Part shown: piece after piece, positions 8,383 to 18,773 of the stretch
Numbering within the stretch: position 1 is the stretch's first letter
Layout of the letters: the number at the start of each line of letters is the position of its first letter
Source of the DNA: Harmonia axyridis
Lineage: Eukaryota > Arthropoda > Insecta > Coleoptera > Coccinellidae
Length of the DNA: 64,000 bases
Direction: 5' to 3'
NCBI RefSeq assembly: GCF_914767665.1
Contig: NC_059502.1
Coordinates: forward strand, 38,706,812 to 38,770,811
Program-made: the position numbers and the translations under genes
Notes under the pieces: generated by a model
What the model was told of the DNA's origin: nothing
Seen by the model: the letters and a program-made list of their open reading frames with translations, nothing else
Database searches by the model: none

Positions 8383-9354
8383 TCACGTTATCCCTACGAC
8401 TGCTGAACTTGTTGAAATTCTTTCTGTATGTGATCCATCCAATTCTCTCCCACCGAACTGGTCATAATGAATTAAATAAGAATAGATGAAGCTGATATTA
8501 TTTACATCCCTTCTGTAGTTCATCGAACAGGTTTGGCGTTTAATACTATGATACATCTCTAAGAAACATCTTTTTCTTCCACTAACTTCAATTTCTAGGA
8601 TTTTGGTGGAATCATAATTCATTGGATGATCTTTGTCCCGGGTATGGTCTGCTAGGGCACAAATCTTACTTGAATTCTTGATGTCGCTCTTGTGTTGAGC
8701 AATCCTTCTCTTCAAAAGCTGAGACGTCTGACCAATGTACACCTCACTGCATATTGAACAAGGAATACAATATACCACACCACTCATGTTATCAACAGTC
8801 ATCCTATCTTTCACTCGACTGTATAATCTGTCAATTTTAAAATAAGATTTCTGAATCAACATAATTTCTGTGGTCTTTAGGAGGTTAATTAATGCGTTTG
8901 TCATACCATTAATTAGGGGAATAGACAAGTAAAGAATTCTACCCGTGTTCTCAGTGTCCACAGTGGTGGATGCGCTCCTCTCTCCATTCGTTGGCCGTGT
9001 CGAAGGAGTGGTATTATAAATCAATCTGGACAATAACCTTTTTGGGCATCCATTCTCTAGCATCAACTGTACCAACAACCTCAGATTCTGCCGCCTTAGA
9101 CTTGGATGGGCAACCTTTTCTATGCGATTCTTCAATCCTAAAATCATGTTTACCTTTTGTCCATGTGAATGATTAGAACAATAGTGTATGTATCTCCCTG
9201 AACTTGTTGGTTTTCGGTACCAATCCAGAATCAGCCTATTTTCCAGTGTTCGAATCACCCTTGTATCCAGGAATGGGACTCCATTCGCTGTTTCTTCCTC
9301 CAAAGTAAACTGTATACTTTCATGTTCACTGTTAAACCTGTCTAGAACGAAAGC
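8383..9354 (-). pseudogene. PLE RT C-terminus plus GIY-YIG endonuclease, truncated
   Basis: The readable frame corresponds to residues from about 520 onward of the 843-residue family A protein. It carries the end of the RT domain (VPFLDTRVIR, DWYRKP), the linker, and the GIY-YIG endonuclease (VVYCIPC, EVYIGQTSQ, LKRRIAQH, a Glu in CFLEMYH, and SMNYRRD). The first 28 codons of the open frame come from TA and LTR sequence and are not part of the element. A three-base insertion after FLEMYH and scattered replacements mark decay. Without the RT palm it cannot be active. Confidence 0.8.
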
Positions 9355-9370
9355 ATATATATATATATAT

Positions 9371-9543
9371 TGTAATATATTGTATTGTAATATTGTGTGC
9401 GCATGCTTGATTAAGCATCTAGGTTTCCACATGCGTTTATAAGTTCAGTATTCGGAAAGATTTGATGTTAGTAGTCGAGATTGAGAAATTGCATATCGAA
9501 TAAATTTGTAAAAACCAAACGTTGTTTTCTTATGGACATGACA
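9371..9543 (+). repeat. 5' LTR of the short-LTR Gypsy element
   Basis: It starts TGTAATATATTG and ends TATGGACATGACA. It is identical over all 173 bases to 18091-18263. An AATAAA lies at about 9499. LTRs of this length are short for Gypsy elements. Confidence 0.95.
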
Positions 9544-9549
9544 ATAATC

Positions 9550-9562
9550 TGGCGACGAGGAT
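9550..9562 (+). promoter_or_regulatory. Candidate primer binding site
   Basis: TGGCGACGAGGAT lies six bases after the LTR end. Its leading TGG would pair with a tRNA CCA end. The tRNA species was not determined. Confidence 0.5.
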
Positions 9563-9613
9563 TATGGTAAAAATTGTTGGATTGCTTATTACGGCTTATG
9601 AATTTTAAAGAGT

Positions 9614-12484
9614 ATGTCGGATGCAGATGGTGCTGCAAGTTCTCAGCCTAGTTCCAGAGGAAGAAGTCCATCCAGTGAAGTGAGAGTGAGCTGGGTGTAC
9701 GAACTTAATAAACAAGAACTAATTGAAAAACTAAAAACGTATAACGTTACTGTGAGTGAAACTGATAGTGTTGATAACCTACGAAAAACGCTCGTCAAAA
9801 AACTTCGTGGAAAAAACGAAACTTTCACAAAGAAGGAACTATACAGGTACGACATGTTCGACTTTAATAAAATAAGTTTTACCCTAAACAAAGACAATTG
9901 GGAAGTTTTTGTCGAAAGACTAGAATTAATTTTCGAGTGTCAGTGTATTTCACCGGAAAGACAAAGTGCAGAACTGTTAACAAGGGTTTGTCAAGAGACT
10001 TTCATGTTGTTTCGCAATTTAACTTCACCAAAAAAGGCCAAAGATCTTTCCTACTCTGATTTAGTTAATATCATGAACTCTCATCTTCATCCAAAGCCTT
10101 CAGAAATTTCCGAAAGAAATAAATTCTACGCCACGAAACAATTACCTTCGGAATCAATACACGCATTCCTTACAAAATTGAAAGAAAGATCTTTTTATTG
10201 TAATTTCAAGGACCTTGATATTGCTCTTCGTGATCAATTTGTATTTGGACTTATAAATCACGAAACAAAAGTGGAATTATTTCGTCAAGAAAATCTAACA
10301 TTTCAAAGTGCGGTGAAGATAGCGGAGGATCGAGAAGCAGCTATAAAAAATTCCTTATCAATGAAGCCCGCATATGCTGTGTCTGAAGATACAATTTTTT
10401 ACATGAATAAGGCTGGTTCAAAATATTCCAATCATCAACAATACAGAGGAAGGGGAAGCGGAAACGCAGAAGGAAAATTCAAATCTTCGCATCCAAACAA
10501 CGCAGCCGCGGCTTCCACTTCCAAAGACCAGAGCCAGAAACTCATCAGAGACAATAGACAAAGACAACACGATAACAGGAGCAGCTACAGACGAGAAGAC
10601 AGAAACGGCAGCCGTAGGTCGAATGTATCAAACAATTCTCAGGTACATATAACCTCAAAAACGCGTAATAATAATGAATGTTATTGTTGTGGTGGATTTA
10701 ATCATTTCGCAAGAGACTGTAAACTTAGGTGGAAAACTTGTAATTATTGTAATGTAAAAGGTCATATTGATAGAGCATGTCTAAAAAAACAAAACGGAAT
10801 TAATTTAGTCAATGACAACTTATTAGAAAATGAAGATTTGGATAGTTCTGATTTAGATTTTTATTATATGCAGCAAAACAATTTTACTGAATTTCAGGTA
10901 AACAATATTGTGGTAGAACCTCATAGTATGAAATTAATTATTGATAATAATCAGGTAGAATTGGAAGTTGATACAGGTTCACATGTGACTGTGTTTTCAG
11001 AAAAAACTGTAGCTAATTATTTTGCAGCTAAGAAAATTCACAAGGCAGATATTTCATTGTCCAGCTATGACAGAACAAAGTTGAATGTAATGGGTATGTT
11101 GACTGATCTTAAGGTGCATTTCGAAGGGGTTGAAGCAAATTTGAAAGCTTACGTTTTGGCAGGTAACGGGAAAAATTTAATAGGAAGGCAATGGCTTCAA
11201 GCCTTAGGTATGTGGCCGATAACTTTTAAACCTCAGTTTGCGTTGAATTGCTTGAATGATCATAACAGTATTATTTCACATTTTAAATCAAAATATCCCC
11301 AATTGTTCGACAACAGCCCAGGTAAATATAAAGGTAAATCTATTAAACTAACTTTCAAAAAAGATTATCAGCCAATTCAATGTAAACCTTATCATGTCCC
11401 TTTCGCTTTGAAAGACAAAGTAGATGCAGAAATCGATCGTCTGGTAAGAATAGGTAATTTGGAACAAGTTGAGGTGAGTGAATGGGCTACTCCAGTAGTT
11501 CCTGTGGTGAAAGGGGAAGGAGTTCGTTTATGCGGAAATTTTAAATTAACAGTGAATCCTCAAATAATTGTTAAAAGATATCCATTACCCTTAAAAGAAA
11601 AAGTGTTTCAGACGTTACAGGTTGGAACCAAATGGTCCCAAATTGATTTAAAACATGCATTTATGCAATTTGAAGTTGCTGAAGATTGTAGAGATCCATT
11701 GACAATAATCACACAGAAAGGTTTGTTTAGGTACAAAAAATTGCCAGAGGGTGTAGCCTCCAGCCCAGCAGAATGTCAAGATATTGTTACTGATATTTTG
11801 AAAGGTATTCCGAATATTGAAATTTACATAGATAATATTTATTGCACAGGAAAGAATGATTCAGAGCATCTCGATAATTTAGAAAAAATATTTTATAAGT
11901 TAAATGAAGCAGGACTTAAAGTAAACGAATCAAAATGTGAATTTTTCAGGTCTGAAATAGAGATATTAGGATTCAAATTGGACAAAAAGGGTTTATCACC
12001 ATCTCCTAGTAGAATTCATTCAATTGTGAATATGCCTTCTCCAAAAACTAAAAAAGAACTTCAAGCATTTTTAGGGTTAGTAAATTTTTACGAGTCATTT
12101 TTGTATAAGCGAGCTGATCAACTAAAGGTATTGTACGATGTTTTGAAAGAGAGCAAATTTTATTGGAATTCTAATTGTGATCAAGCAGTTAATTGGGTAA
12201 AGAAGGAATTAGCATCGGATAAAGTTTTGGTTCCATATCAGCAAGATATTACTTTAGTATTGGCTACAGACGCAAGTTACTCAGGGTTGTCAGCTATTTT
12301 GTCTCACAGATTTTCAGACGGTACAGAGAGACCAATTGCCTTTGCTTCTAAATTAATACCTCATAATGAGTTACATCGATCTATTCTAGATAAAGAGGCA
12401 GCAGCTATAATTTTCGGGTTTAGAAAATTTAGCATTATATTGTTGGTAATGAAATTATTCTTAAAACTGATAATCAACCTTTAA
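9614..12484 (+). pseudogene. gag-pol: Gag-Pol: capsid, CCHC, protease, RT, first half of RNase H (frameshifted at end)
   Basis: A single 956-codon frame starts at ATG 9614. Residues 80-250 resemble Gypsy capsid. Two zinc knuckles are visible near 355 (CYCCGGFNHFARDC) and 376 (CNYCNVKGHIDRAC). The protease motif VDTGSH is near 453. RT motifs include CGNFKLTVN, QIDLKHAF and LPEGVASSPAE. The catalytic box reads YIDN at 738-741 (11825-11836), whereas polymerases of this family need YxDD. RNase H begins with ATDASYSGL. At about 12430 the frame shifts and the protein ends in unrelated residues, while the true continuation lies one frame over. Gag and Pol share one frame, so no gag-pol frameshift signal is needed. 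Confidence 0.85.
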
Positions 12485-13373
12485 AGTATATATTTGGTAA
12501 TTCGAAGAAATTGAATGTTACAATTCAGAATAGGTTGTTAAGATGGATATATTTTTTATCGGGTTTCAAATACAAGATTGAATTGATTTCATCATCTAAA
12601 AACAGTAATTGTGATGCGCTTTCCAGGTTAGCAGTACGAGATAAGATGGCTGTGTTTGATTCTGAATTAGATGTTATAAACTTTATTGAAAATGAAAGTA
12701 ATTTGATTGATTTAAATTTGATTAAGCAAGAAACAAAAAAAGATAAGGTTTTATGTGATGTGAAAAGAAAGTTAATGTTTGGATGGGTAGAAAATTCAAA
12801 TGATATTTCTTTGGAAGAGAAAATGTATTTTGATAAGAAAACAGAATTAAGTATTGAGAATGAATGTCTTGTTCGAGGTTCTAGACTAATAATACCAAAA
12901 GCATTGCGAAAAACTTTATTGAAATCACTTCACCAGTCTCATTTTGGTATTGTTAGAATGAAACAAGTAGCTCGTTCGTTTTTTTGGTGGCCGGGTTTGG
13001 ACGATGATATAGAAAAATTAGCAAATAGTTGTGAGTTATGTGTGAAAAATAGAAAACAAAATAACAAAATCAGTACTTTTCAATGGCCATTTCCATCTAA
13101 CCCATGGTCCAGGTTACACACTGATTTTTTAGGACCTATTCAAGGAAATATGTTTTTAGTCATAGTTGATGCACACAGTAAATGGCCTGAAGCTATAAAT
13201 ATGAAAAATAACACCTCAGCTAGTAAATTGATTGAAGTTTTTGATTCTATTTTTTCGAGGTTTGGATTATGTGATCATTTAGTCTCAGACAATGGTCCAC
13301 AATTTGCAAGTGAAGAGTTTAATGAATTTTTGAAATCGTTAGGTATACGGCACACATATTCTCCACCCTCAAT
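12433..13373 (+). pseudogene. pol: Pol continuation: RNase H end and integrase N-terminal part
   Basis: In the shifted frame from 12433 the RNase H end is readable (LKTDNQPLKYIFG, then NCDALSRL). The integrase zinc-binding region follows, with H..H in HQSHFG and C..C in CELCVKN. The catalytic core starts with the first Asp in HTDFLGP and the second in SDNGPQF. The frame is then cut by the antisense LINE at about 13374, just before the third catalytic residue. Confidence 0.85.
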
Positions 13374-13604
13374 CAATCAATCAATCAATCAATCATTTAT
13401 TTAACAAAGCATTACAGAACAGAAGGCAATACTTAATAGTCAAGTTTACATGTTAAAATTACAGTGATAAAAAATAATATCAATAATAAATAGTCAATTT
13501 TACATATTAAAATTTCCATGATATAAATACAATTCAAAAATACACATACAACAACAAATCAGAAAACAAACGCACAACAATTCAGCTGGACCAGCCGGTT
13601 CCAT

Positions 13605-16358
13605 TCAACGGAGGAATTCATCTACGGTGTAAAAAGTACCATCGACTAAAAATTTTCGGAGACTGCTTTTGAAGCTTCTCGCTTTCCTCACAGTTTCTGG
13701 TAAGTGGTTGTAAAACACAACACCCCAATAATTAAAACCTTTTCTGGCAATATTAAGTCTTGTGTATGGTATTTCCATGGCAGCTCGGTTACGAGTGAAG
13801 TACTGATGTCGGTCTCCACATAACTGATAATTTGCACTATTTTTATGCACGTAAATACAACATTCAAATATATATTGCGAGCAGAATGTGAGTATAGCGT
13901 ACTTTCGGAAATATTCTCGACATGAGGTTCTTCTGTCGATTGCAGCCAAAATTCGTATCGCTCTTTTTTGTTTTAAAAATACATCCTGGTAGTGCGGACT
14001 ATCTCCCCAGATCAGAATGCCGTAAGACATTCGACTATGGAAAAGTGCATGGTAAACATTCAGCATTGTGCATTCATTAGTGATTTCTGCAAGCTGTGTC
14101 ATAAGAAACAATATCGACGATAGTTTTTTCACAACTACTTCTATATGAATGTCGAACTTAAAATTTTCCTGAATATACACACCCAGGAATTTAGCACCTT
14201 CAACGTTATCCCTTTTAATCCTTGTGGCAATGGGCAGTGTTACCGTTTTTAATCTATTAAGAAACAGCCCATTTCCCACTAACCAGTTCTCGACATCGTT
14301 TAAAGCCGCTTTTGTCTTAGTCGCTATACCCTCGACTCCAATGTTCAAGAACGAGGTGTCATCTGCGTAGTTGCACAGGAGATCACAGATAACATTAACT
14401 GGCAAGTCATTGAGGTAAACCAAAAACAGGAGAGGTCCCAATATTGAACCTTGTGGTACTCCTCTGAGAACTATATGCTGACTCGATCTTCCACCCCCAG
14501 CATCCACATACTGATATCTACCGCTCAGATAAGAGGTAAAAAGTTTCAGCGGCAATCCTCGTACGCCATAATATTCGAGTTTTCGGAGCAGAATAGGGTG
14601 TATAACATTATCGAATGCTTTAGATAAATCACAGAGAGTAAGTTCGACCCTTTTCCCATCATCTAACGCCTCTGCCACTCGTTCAATGATCGCTACCAAT
14701 GCTGATATGGTAGATTTCCTGTTTCTGTATCCGTGTTGATTTTCCGATAACAAGTTCTTCCGTTCCAAGAAATCTATCAATTGCTTCTTTAAGATGGTCT
14801 CCATTATTTTTGATATCGATGGTAATATGGATATCGGTCTATAATTGTTAGGTGACTGTTTGTCTCCTTCCTTTTTGTAGATAGGAATTATCTTACCAAT
14901 TTTTTGCGATGATGGGAATTCTCCTTCGGTGAAGCACATGTTGATGACACATGACAAAGGTTCCGCTATCACTCTGATAATTCTCTTAATTATTTCAGTT
15001 GATAAACCATGTGAATCAGCTGTTTTGGAGTTTTTCAGCGATGTGGCAATTTCAATAATTTCATGCGGTGTTGTCGGTTTGAGAAAGAACGAGCCCGAGT
15101 CAGAAATCTTGATATTCCTCAGTTTCTCCTGGAATTTATTATTTGTATCGTCAGTTTTATTTGTGATTTCTTTCAGGAAATTTTCATACAATTCTGGATC
15201 AATCTGATTTTCATTTTCTTTCTTGCCTTTTCGGAACTTATTAACTATCTCCCAACTTTTTTTTGGAATGTTATCAGCTGACTCAATTTGTTTTGAATAA
15301 TAAGCTCTCTTTGCCCTCTTTAATTCATCCCTGTATAATCTCCTATGCTCCTTATATCTTCCAATGTCGCTTTCATCTTTTCCTACTTCCATTTTTACAC
15401 ACAGTGCATCAAGTTCATTTTTGATTTTCTTTAAATTCTCACCATACCAAGGCTTTGAATTCTTCCGGTTTGTTTTAATTTTTTTTCTTAAGACGGGGTA
15501 GTAGATATTGACTGCCTCCAAAATACCAGAATGGAAGGCCTCAAAAGCATCTGATCCCTTCCTACCCGACAACGTCATCTCCCAGTCGACCCCGGACAGA
15601 TGTTCAATGATCAGTTGAGTATCATGCTCCGCCATTTTTCTTACATATTTGCACTTATTAACCTCATTTCCTTCAGGAATATTCAACATATAATATACCT
15701 TCTGTGCCATATGGTCGGAAATATGCGGGTTGAAGGTGCACGTGTTGAAGACTCTGTTAACTTCGCTAACGAATATGTTGTCTATGCATGTAGCTCCGGT
15801 GCTTGTTATCCTTGAGGGTGAGTTGAACAGTGGACTGAAACCATACTCCTTCATCTGATTCATCCATCTACGAGTCGTTCTTGATGGCTCTCTTACATCA
15901 ATGTTGAAGTCACCAGACACGAATAAGGTGTAAGATCGTGAGAATCTAAGCAACTTCTGAAGACACAGTTCCATATGATCAAAAAATGTCTCTAACTTTG
16001 AATTAGGCGCTCTATAAATCCCAACAATTACAGCTTTGATGCTGGGAATCTTAACTGCAGTGATTTCAAAATCCTCACAATTTAAGCTCGATATATCACC
16101 AAGTTCCACTGCACTACATCTTTCCTTCATCAAAATGGCCACTCCTCCATATTTCCCATTAGGTCTAGAGCAACTCGAAACAACCTCATAACACGAAAAT
16201 GGCAACAAAGGATACATATCACCAGGCATCCATGTCTCCGTTATTATAGCAACATCAACTTGTTGTTCGAGAAACATAATTTCCAATTCATCAACTTTAT
16301 TCTTCATTGAACAGCAATTTAAATTTAAAATGACTTTATTGGTTTCTAGGGGTGCCAT
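13605..16358 (-). CDS. LINE ORF2: APE endonuclease and reverse transcriptase (intact)
   Basis: The 917-residue protein starts at ATG 16358, 23 bases upstream of the ORF1 stop. The endonuclease domain (1-230) shows LNCCSMKNKV, ITETWMP, GIYRAPNS, SGDFNIDV and ISDHMAQ. RT motifs in order are NYRPISILPS, HGYRNRKST, LCDLSKAFDN, GVPQGSILGPL and the canonical box YADD near 14355. The C-terminal region has SCREYFRKYAIL and ends YTVDEFLR. All catalytic residues I can recognise are kept. With ORF1 it could form a working TPRT machinery. It is the better-preserved of the two full-length LINEs, because its RT box is canonical. Confidence 0.92.
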   Translation of the reverse strand: MAPLETNKVILNLNCCSMKNKVDELEIMFLEQQVDVAIITETWMPGDMYPLLPFSCYEVVSSCSRPNGKYGGVAILMKERCSAVELGDISSLNCEDFEITAVKIPSIKAVIVGIYRAPNSKLETFFDHMELCLQKLLRFSRSYTLFVSGDFNIDVREPSRTTRRWMNQMKEYGFSPLFNSPSRITSTGATCIDNIFVSEVNRVFNTCTFNPHISDHMAQKVYYMLNIPEGNEVNKCKYVRKMAEHDTQLIIEHLSGVDWEMTLSGRKGSDAFEAFHSGILEAVNIYYPVLRKKIKTNRKNSKPWYGENLKKIKNELDALCVKMEVGKDESDIGRYKEHRRLYRDELKRAKRAYYSKQIESADNIPKKSWEIVNKFRKGKKENENQIDPELYENFLKEITNKTDDTNNKFQEKLRNIKISDSGSFFLKPTTPHEIIEIATSLKNSKTADSHGLSTEIIKRIIRVIAEPLSCVINMCFTEGEFPSSQKIGKIIPIYKKEGDKQSPNNYRPISILPSISKIMETILKKQLIDFLERKNLLSENQHGYRNRKSTISALVAIIERVAEALDDGKRVELTLCDLSKAFDNVIHPILLRKLEYYGVRGLPLKLFTSYLSGRYQYVDAGGGRSSQHIVLRGVPQGSILGPLLFLVYLNDLPVNVICDLLCNYADDTSFLNIGVEGIATKTKAALNDVENWLVGNGLFLNRLKTVTLPIATRIKRDNVEGAKFLGVYIQENFKFDIHIEVVVKKLSSILFLMTQLAEITNECTMLNVYHALFHSRMSYGILIWGDSPHYQDVFLKQKRAIRILAAIDRRTSCREYFRKYAILTFCSQYIFECCIYVHKNSANYQLCGDRHQYFTRNRAAMEIPYTRLNIARKGFNYWGVVFYNHLPETVRKARSFKSSLRKFLVDGTFYTVDEFLR

Positions 16359-17196
16359 GGTTTCGAAAAAAGCGAAATCTTCTCACAGTTACTCCTGAGG
16401 GCCAAGTCTCTGCTTTACTGAGTTGTTGTAAAAGCTCAAAACTAGCCCCTACCTTAAAAGAGATAGTGCTCATTTCTTCCCTCGTTGAAAGTTCGGTTAC
16501 ATCGAAAGATTTATCAGGAAACTTGGACTCAAGATATTGTTCAACATCCACAGAGGAAATACCCTTTCGTACCCTTCCAACATGCAGCCAGGCCTTTTTT
16601 TCAACTCCCATAAAAGCTAGTTTACCCTCTGTCACCTCACTTACATCTTTTGTACCAATAATTCCATCAGCAGGTCTACTAGTTTTGGAAACCTTAGGAG
16701 TCTTTTTGTCCTCCAAATTTGTCTCGATTGATGAACTACTTCCATTTTTCACCGTACCAATCTGTTGCTTTGACATAGACTCACTCTTTTTGGCAATTGT
16801 GGAATAAGACATTCTTTGGGAATTTGTTGACATCTTGGCAACGTTGCTTCCAACCGATGCAATTTGGTTATTGTTCTTGTTATTATTCAATAGTTCTATT
16901 ATTACCTGTTGTGCCTGTATGTGCCTTTCTTTTTCCGTCAAAATGTTTGCAGATGCTTCCAACTTTGTTGACAACACCTCAATTCTGGCTTTCATTATTA
17001 CAGATTCATCTCCAGGTTTCAGGTTAGAATCTGTTAAATTCTCGTAAGACGAAAACAAAGTCCCATTTTCAACATATTGTCGTAAAGTTTCACTCACATT
17101 TAGAGCGCTTGGTACTTTTCTAGTCAGAATAATTTCAATCAAACTATCTTTTTTCAGTTTATTTAACTCGATACAGAGATCGCTTCTGTCCGCCAT
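16336..17196 (-). CDS. LINE ORF1 protein
   Basis: The likely start is the ATG at 17196. The frame is open nine codons further into flanking sequence, which a TTG could open. The protein has about 286 residues: an N-terminal helical block (ELNKLKKDSLIEIIL), a coiled-coil-like segment near 70-110, a Ser/Thr/Lys-rich linker, and a C-terminal block from KKAWLHVGR to RRFRFFR. The last block parallels the ORF1 at 6870-7790. It has no CCHC knuckles. Nucleic-acid binding is inferred. Confidence 0.78.
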   Translation of the reverse strand: MADRSDLCIELNKLKKDSLIEIILTRKVPSALNVSETLRQYVENGTLFSSYENLTDSNLKPGDESVIMKARIEVLSTKLEASANILTEKERHIQAQQVIIELLNNNKNNNQIASVGSNVAKMSTNSQRMSYSTIAKKSESMSKQQIGTVKNGSSSSIETNLEDKKTPKVSKTSRPADGIIGTKDVSEVTEGKLAFMGVEKKAWLHVGRVRKGISSVDVEQYLESKFPDKSFDVTELSTREEMSTISFKVGASFELLQQLSKAETWPSGVTVRRFRFFRNHGTPRNQ

Positions 17197-17213
17197 GACT
17201 TCTACTCTCCAAT

Positions 17214-17738
17214 CACCCAGCAACTAATGGAGCAGCAGAAAATTTTGTGGGTACATTTAAAAATAAGGTTTTGAAAATTACAGGAGAGGGTAAGTCATTA
17301 AATTTTGCTGTGAATTCATTTTTGTTTGATTATCGTACAATGAAGCATTCGACAACGGGAAAATCACCATCAGATATTATTTTCAAAAGGGAGATTAAAA
17401 CAAGGTTTCATCTTTTAAGAGAAAATTTAGTTAGTGAAACATCTTTTAAACAATTCAATATGTCAGATAAAAATAAAATAAGTAAAATTGATTTCAAGTT
17501 GGGAGATGTGGTTTTAGTAGATGTTTACAACAATAATAAGAGGCACCGAGTACAAGCAAAAATCGTTGAAAAATTATCACCAGTTACATTTAACTTGTTA
17601 TGTGATGGAGGACGAATTATAAAAAGACATGTTAATCAAATGTTGAAATTTTTAAGTAATGACAATGATATAAATAAAGACTTGAAAGATGATATAAGTA
17701 TAAGGAGATCTGAACGCTTGAAAAATTTAAATAAATGA
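17214..17738 (+). pseudogene. pol: Pol continuation: integrase C-terminal part of the short-LTR Gypsy element
   Basis: The integrase frame resumes right of the nested LINE with HPATNGAAENF, which holds the third catalytic residue (Glu). It continues through a helical region and a C-terminal basic/SH3-like part (LGDVVLVDVYNNN, RRIIKRHVNQMLK pattern) to the TGA at 17736. Removal of the LINE would restore an integrase, but not the RNase H frame or the RT box. Confidence 0.85.
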
Positions 17739-18090
17739 AATTAAGATCCAGAATTTCTGTTTATATGTATATTGTAACTAGTTCTATATTGCATAATAAT
17801 TGTATAGTAATGATAATTGATTATATAATGTATAATAATAACTCTATTAATTAATTGTTTCTATATTACATAATAAAAAATAAAAATAAAATTTATGATT
17901 GTAAATTATTATATTGGAATCATATTGTTAAATTGATTTTGATCGTATTTGTGAATTTTGAAAAATAACAGAAAGACAAAAAAAAAAAAAAATTATAAAA
18001 TTCAAAAAATTAAAATATATGAATTCTTAGATTATGATATAATTGTAATTTCTGATTAAATCAAATTGTATTTATTTAAATGGGGGAGAT
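17739..18090 (+). other. Gypsy 3' untranslated region with polypurine tract
   Basis: About 340 bases of AT-rich sequence without a credible ORF separate the Pol stop from the 3' LTR. It ends in AAATGGGGGAGAT (18078-18090), a good polypurine tract directly adjacent to the LTR. Confidence 0.7.
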
Positions 18091-18259
18091 TGTAATATAT
18101 TGTATTGTAATATTGTGTGCGCATGCTTGATTAAGCATCTAGGTTTCCACATGCGTTTATAAGTTCAGTATTCGGAAAGATTTGATGTTAGTAGTCGAGA
18201 TTGAGAAATTGCATATCGAATAAATTTGTAAAAACCAAACGTTGTTTTCTTATGGACAT

Positions 18260-18263
<4 letters not shown>
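18091..18263 (+). repeat. 3' LTR of the short-LTR Gypsy element
   Basis: Identical to 9371-9543 over 173 bases, preceded by the polypurine tract and followed directly by (TA)n. Confidence 0.95.
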
Positions 18264-18304
<41 letters not shown>

Positions 18305-18313
18305 TAAAATTGT

Positions 18314-18344
<31 letters not shown>
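18264..18344. repeat. (TA)n split by a PLE terminal motif
   Basis: Two TA runs flank AATTAAAATTGTTGATAT at 18302-18319. This motif also terminates the family A PLE copies at (TA)n (41961-41978) and recurs inverted at 22338-22352. It is probably the remnant end of a PLE. Confidence 0.8.
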
Positions 18345-18351
<7 letters not shown>

Positions 18352-18434
18352 TGATAATTTCCTAAAGTAATTAATAAACAATGGTTTAAGGGGTGTTGGA
18401 AAACTTCAATTGTTACTATCTTCTTTATTTCATC

Positions 18435-18475
18435 AGTCGACGTTTCGATCCTTGGTTGGGATCTTCTTCAGGACT
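18435..18475 (-). ncRNA. Hammerhead-ribozyme-like motif of PLE family B
   Basis: Minus-strand order: AGTC, CTGAAGA, A, GATCC pairing with GGATC around a CAACCAA-type loop, GAAA, CGTC, GACT. Stem II sequence differs from family A (GGTCCC/GGGATC) at paired positions while pairing is kept. This supports a structured RNA rather than chance similarity. Confidence 0.62.
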
Positions 18476-18773
18476 TCTATAAAACAAACAACATACAAAT
18501 ATAACACAAACATTGCAGAAAAGACAACATTTCAAAACGCACCGAAATGCGAAGAGTTACCAGATCTTAAGTTGCACTGAATCTTATACAGATTTGGAGG
18601 AAAAAATTAATTATTTTTGAACACAAAATAGTCTCTAATACAATAACGTCTTTTTTTATCACACACTTCCTTATTCTCTTGAAAACTTCTGTTTAAAAAA
18701 CTTTCTTCATCCATCTGACAACTGCGTAAAAAACGAAAGGGGTTAGGTCGGGTTCATAGAACATCATAGATCT

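Larger units (their letters stand above)
7839..9354 (-). mobile_element. Penelope-like element, 5'-truncated copy (family A)
   Basis: On the minus strand this is the 3' half of the same PLE family found intact at 33.9-42.0 kb. It begins in the RT thumb region next to (TA)n and ends with the family's conserved 3' sequence. Sequence identity to the intact copies is visibly lower, with many substitutions and small indels, so it is an older insertion. Its truncated side touches the 5' LTR of the next Gypsy element through 16 bases of TA. Confidence 0.85.
13374..17213 (-). mobile_element. Full-length jockey/CR1-like LINE nested in Gypsy integrase, (TGAT)n-tailed
   Basis: The insertion separates integrase codons for Ser-Pro-Pro-Ser from His-Pro-Ala-Thr. 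Its minus-strand 3' end is a tail of TGAT units (about 13374-13396), and the 5' end is only 17 bases before the ORF1 ATG. ORF1 and ORF2 are both intact. No clear long target duplication can be resolved, because the tail and flank both contain TGA/GGGTG. Intact ORFs inside another element indicate a recent insertion. Confidence 0.9.
9371..18263 (+). mobile_element. Gypsy-like LTR retrotransposon with short identical LTRs
   Basis: Two identical 173-bp direct repeats starting TGT and ending ACA flank a gag-pol body. Both outer edges lie in (TA)n, so a 4-bp TA duplication cannot be distinguished from the repeat. Gag, CCHC knuckles, protease, RT, RNase H and integrase are present in that order. 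The body is interrupted by a 3.84-kb LINE in antisense orientation within the integrase gene. Without the LINE the element would be about 5.05 kb. A frameshift in RNase H and an Asp-to-Asn change in the RT box make it non-autonomous. Confidence 0.92.

Noticed and set aside
13374..13396. CRISPR-like or satellite repeat (repeated AATC)
   Set aside because: It is the simple-repeat 3' tail of the nested LINE.
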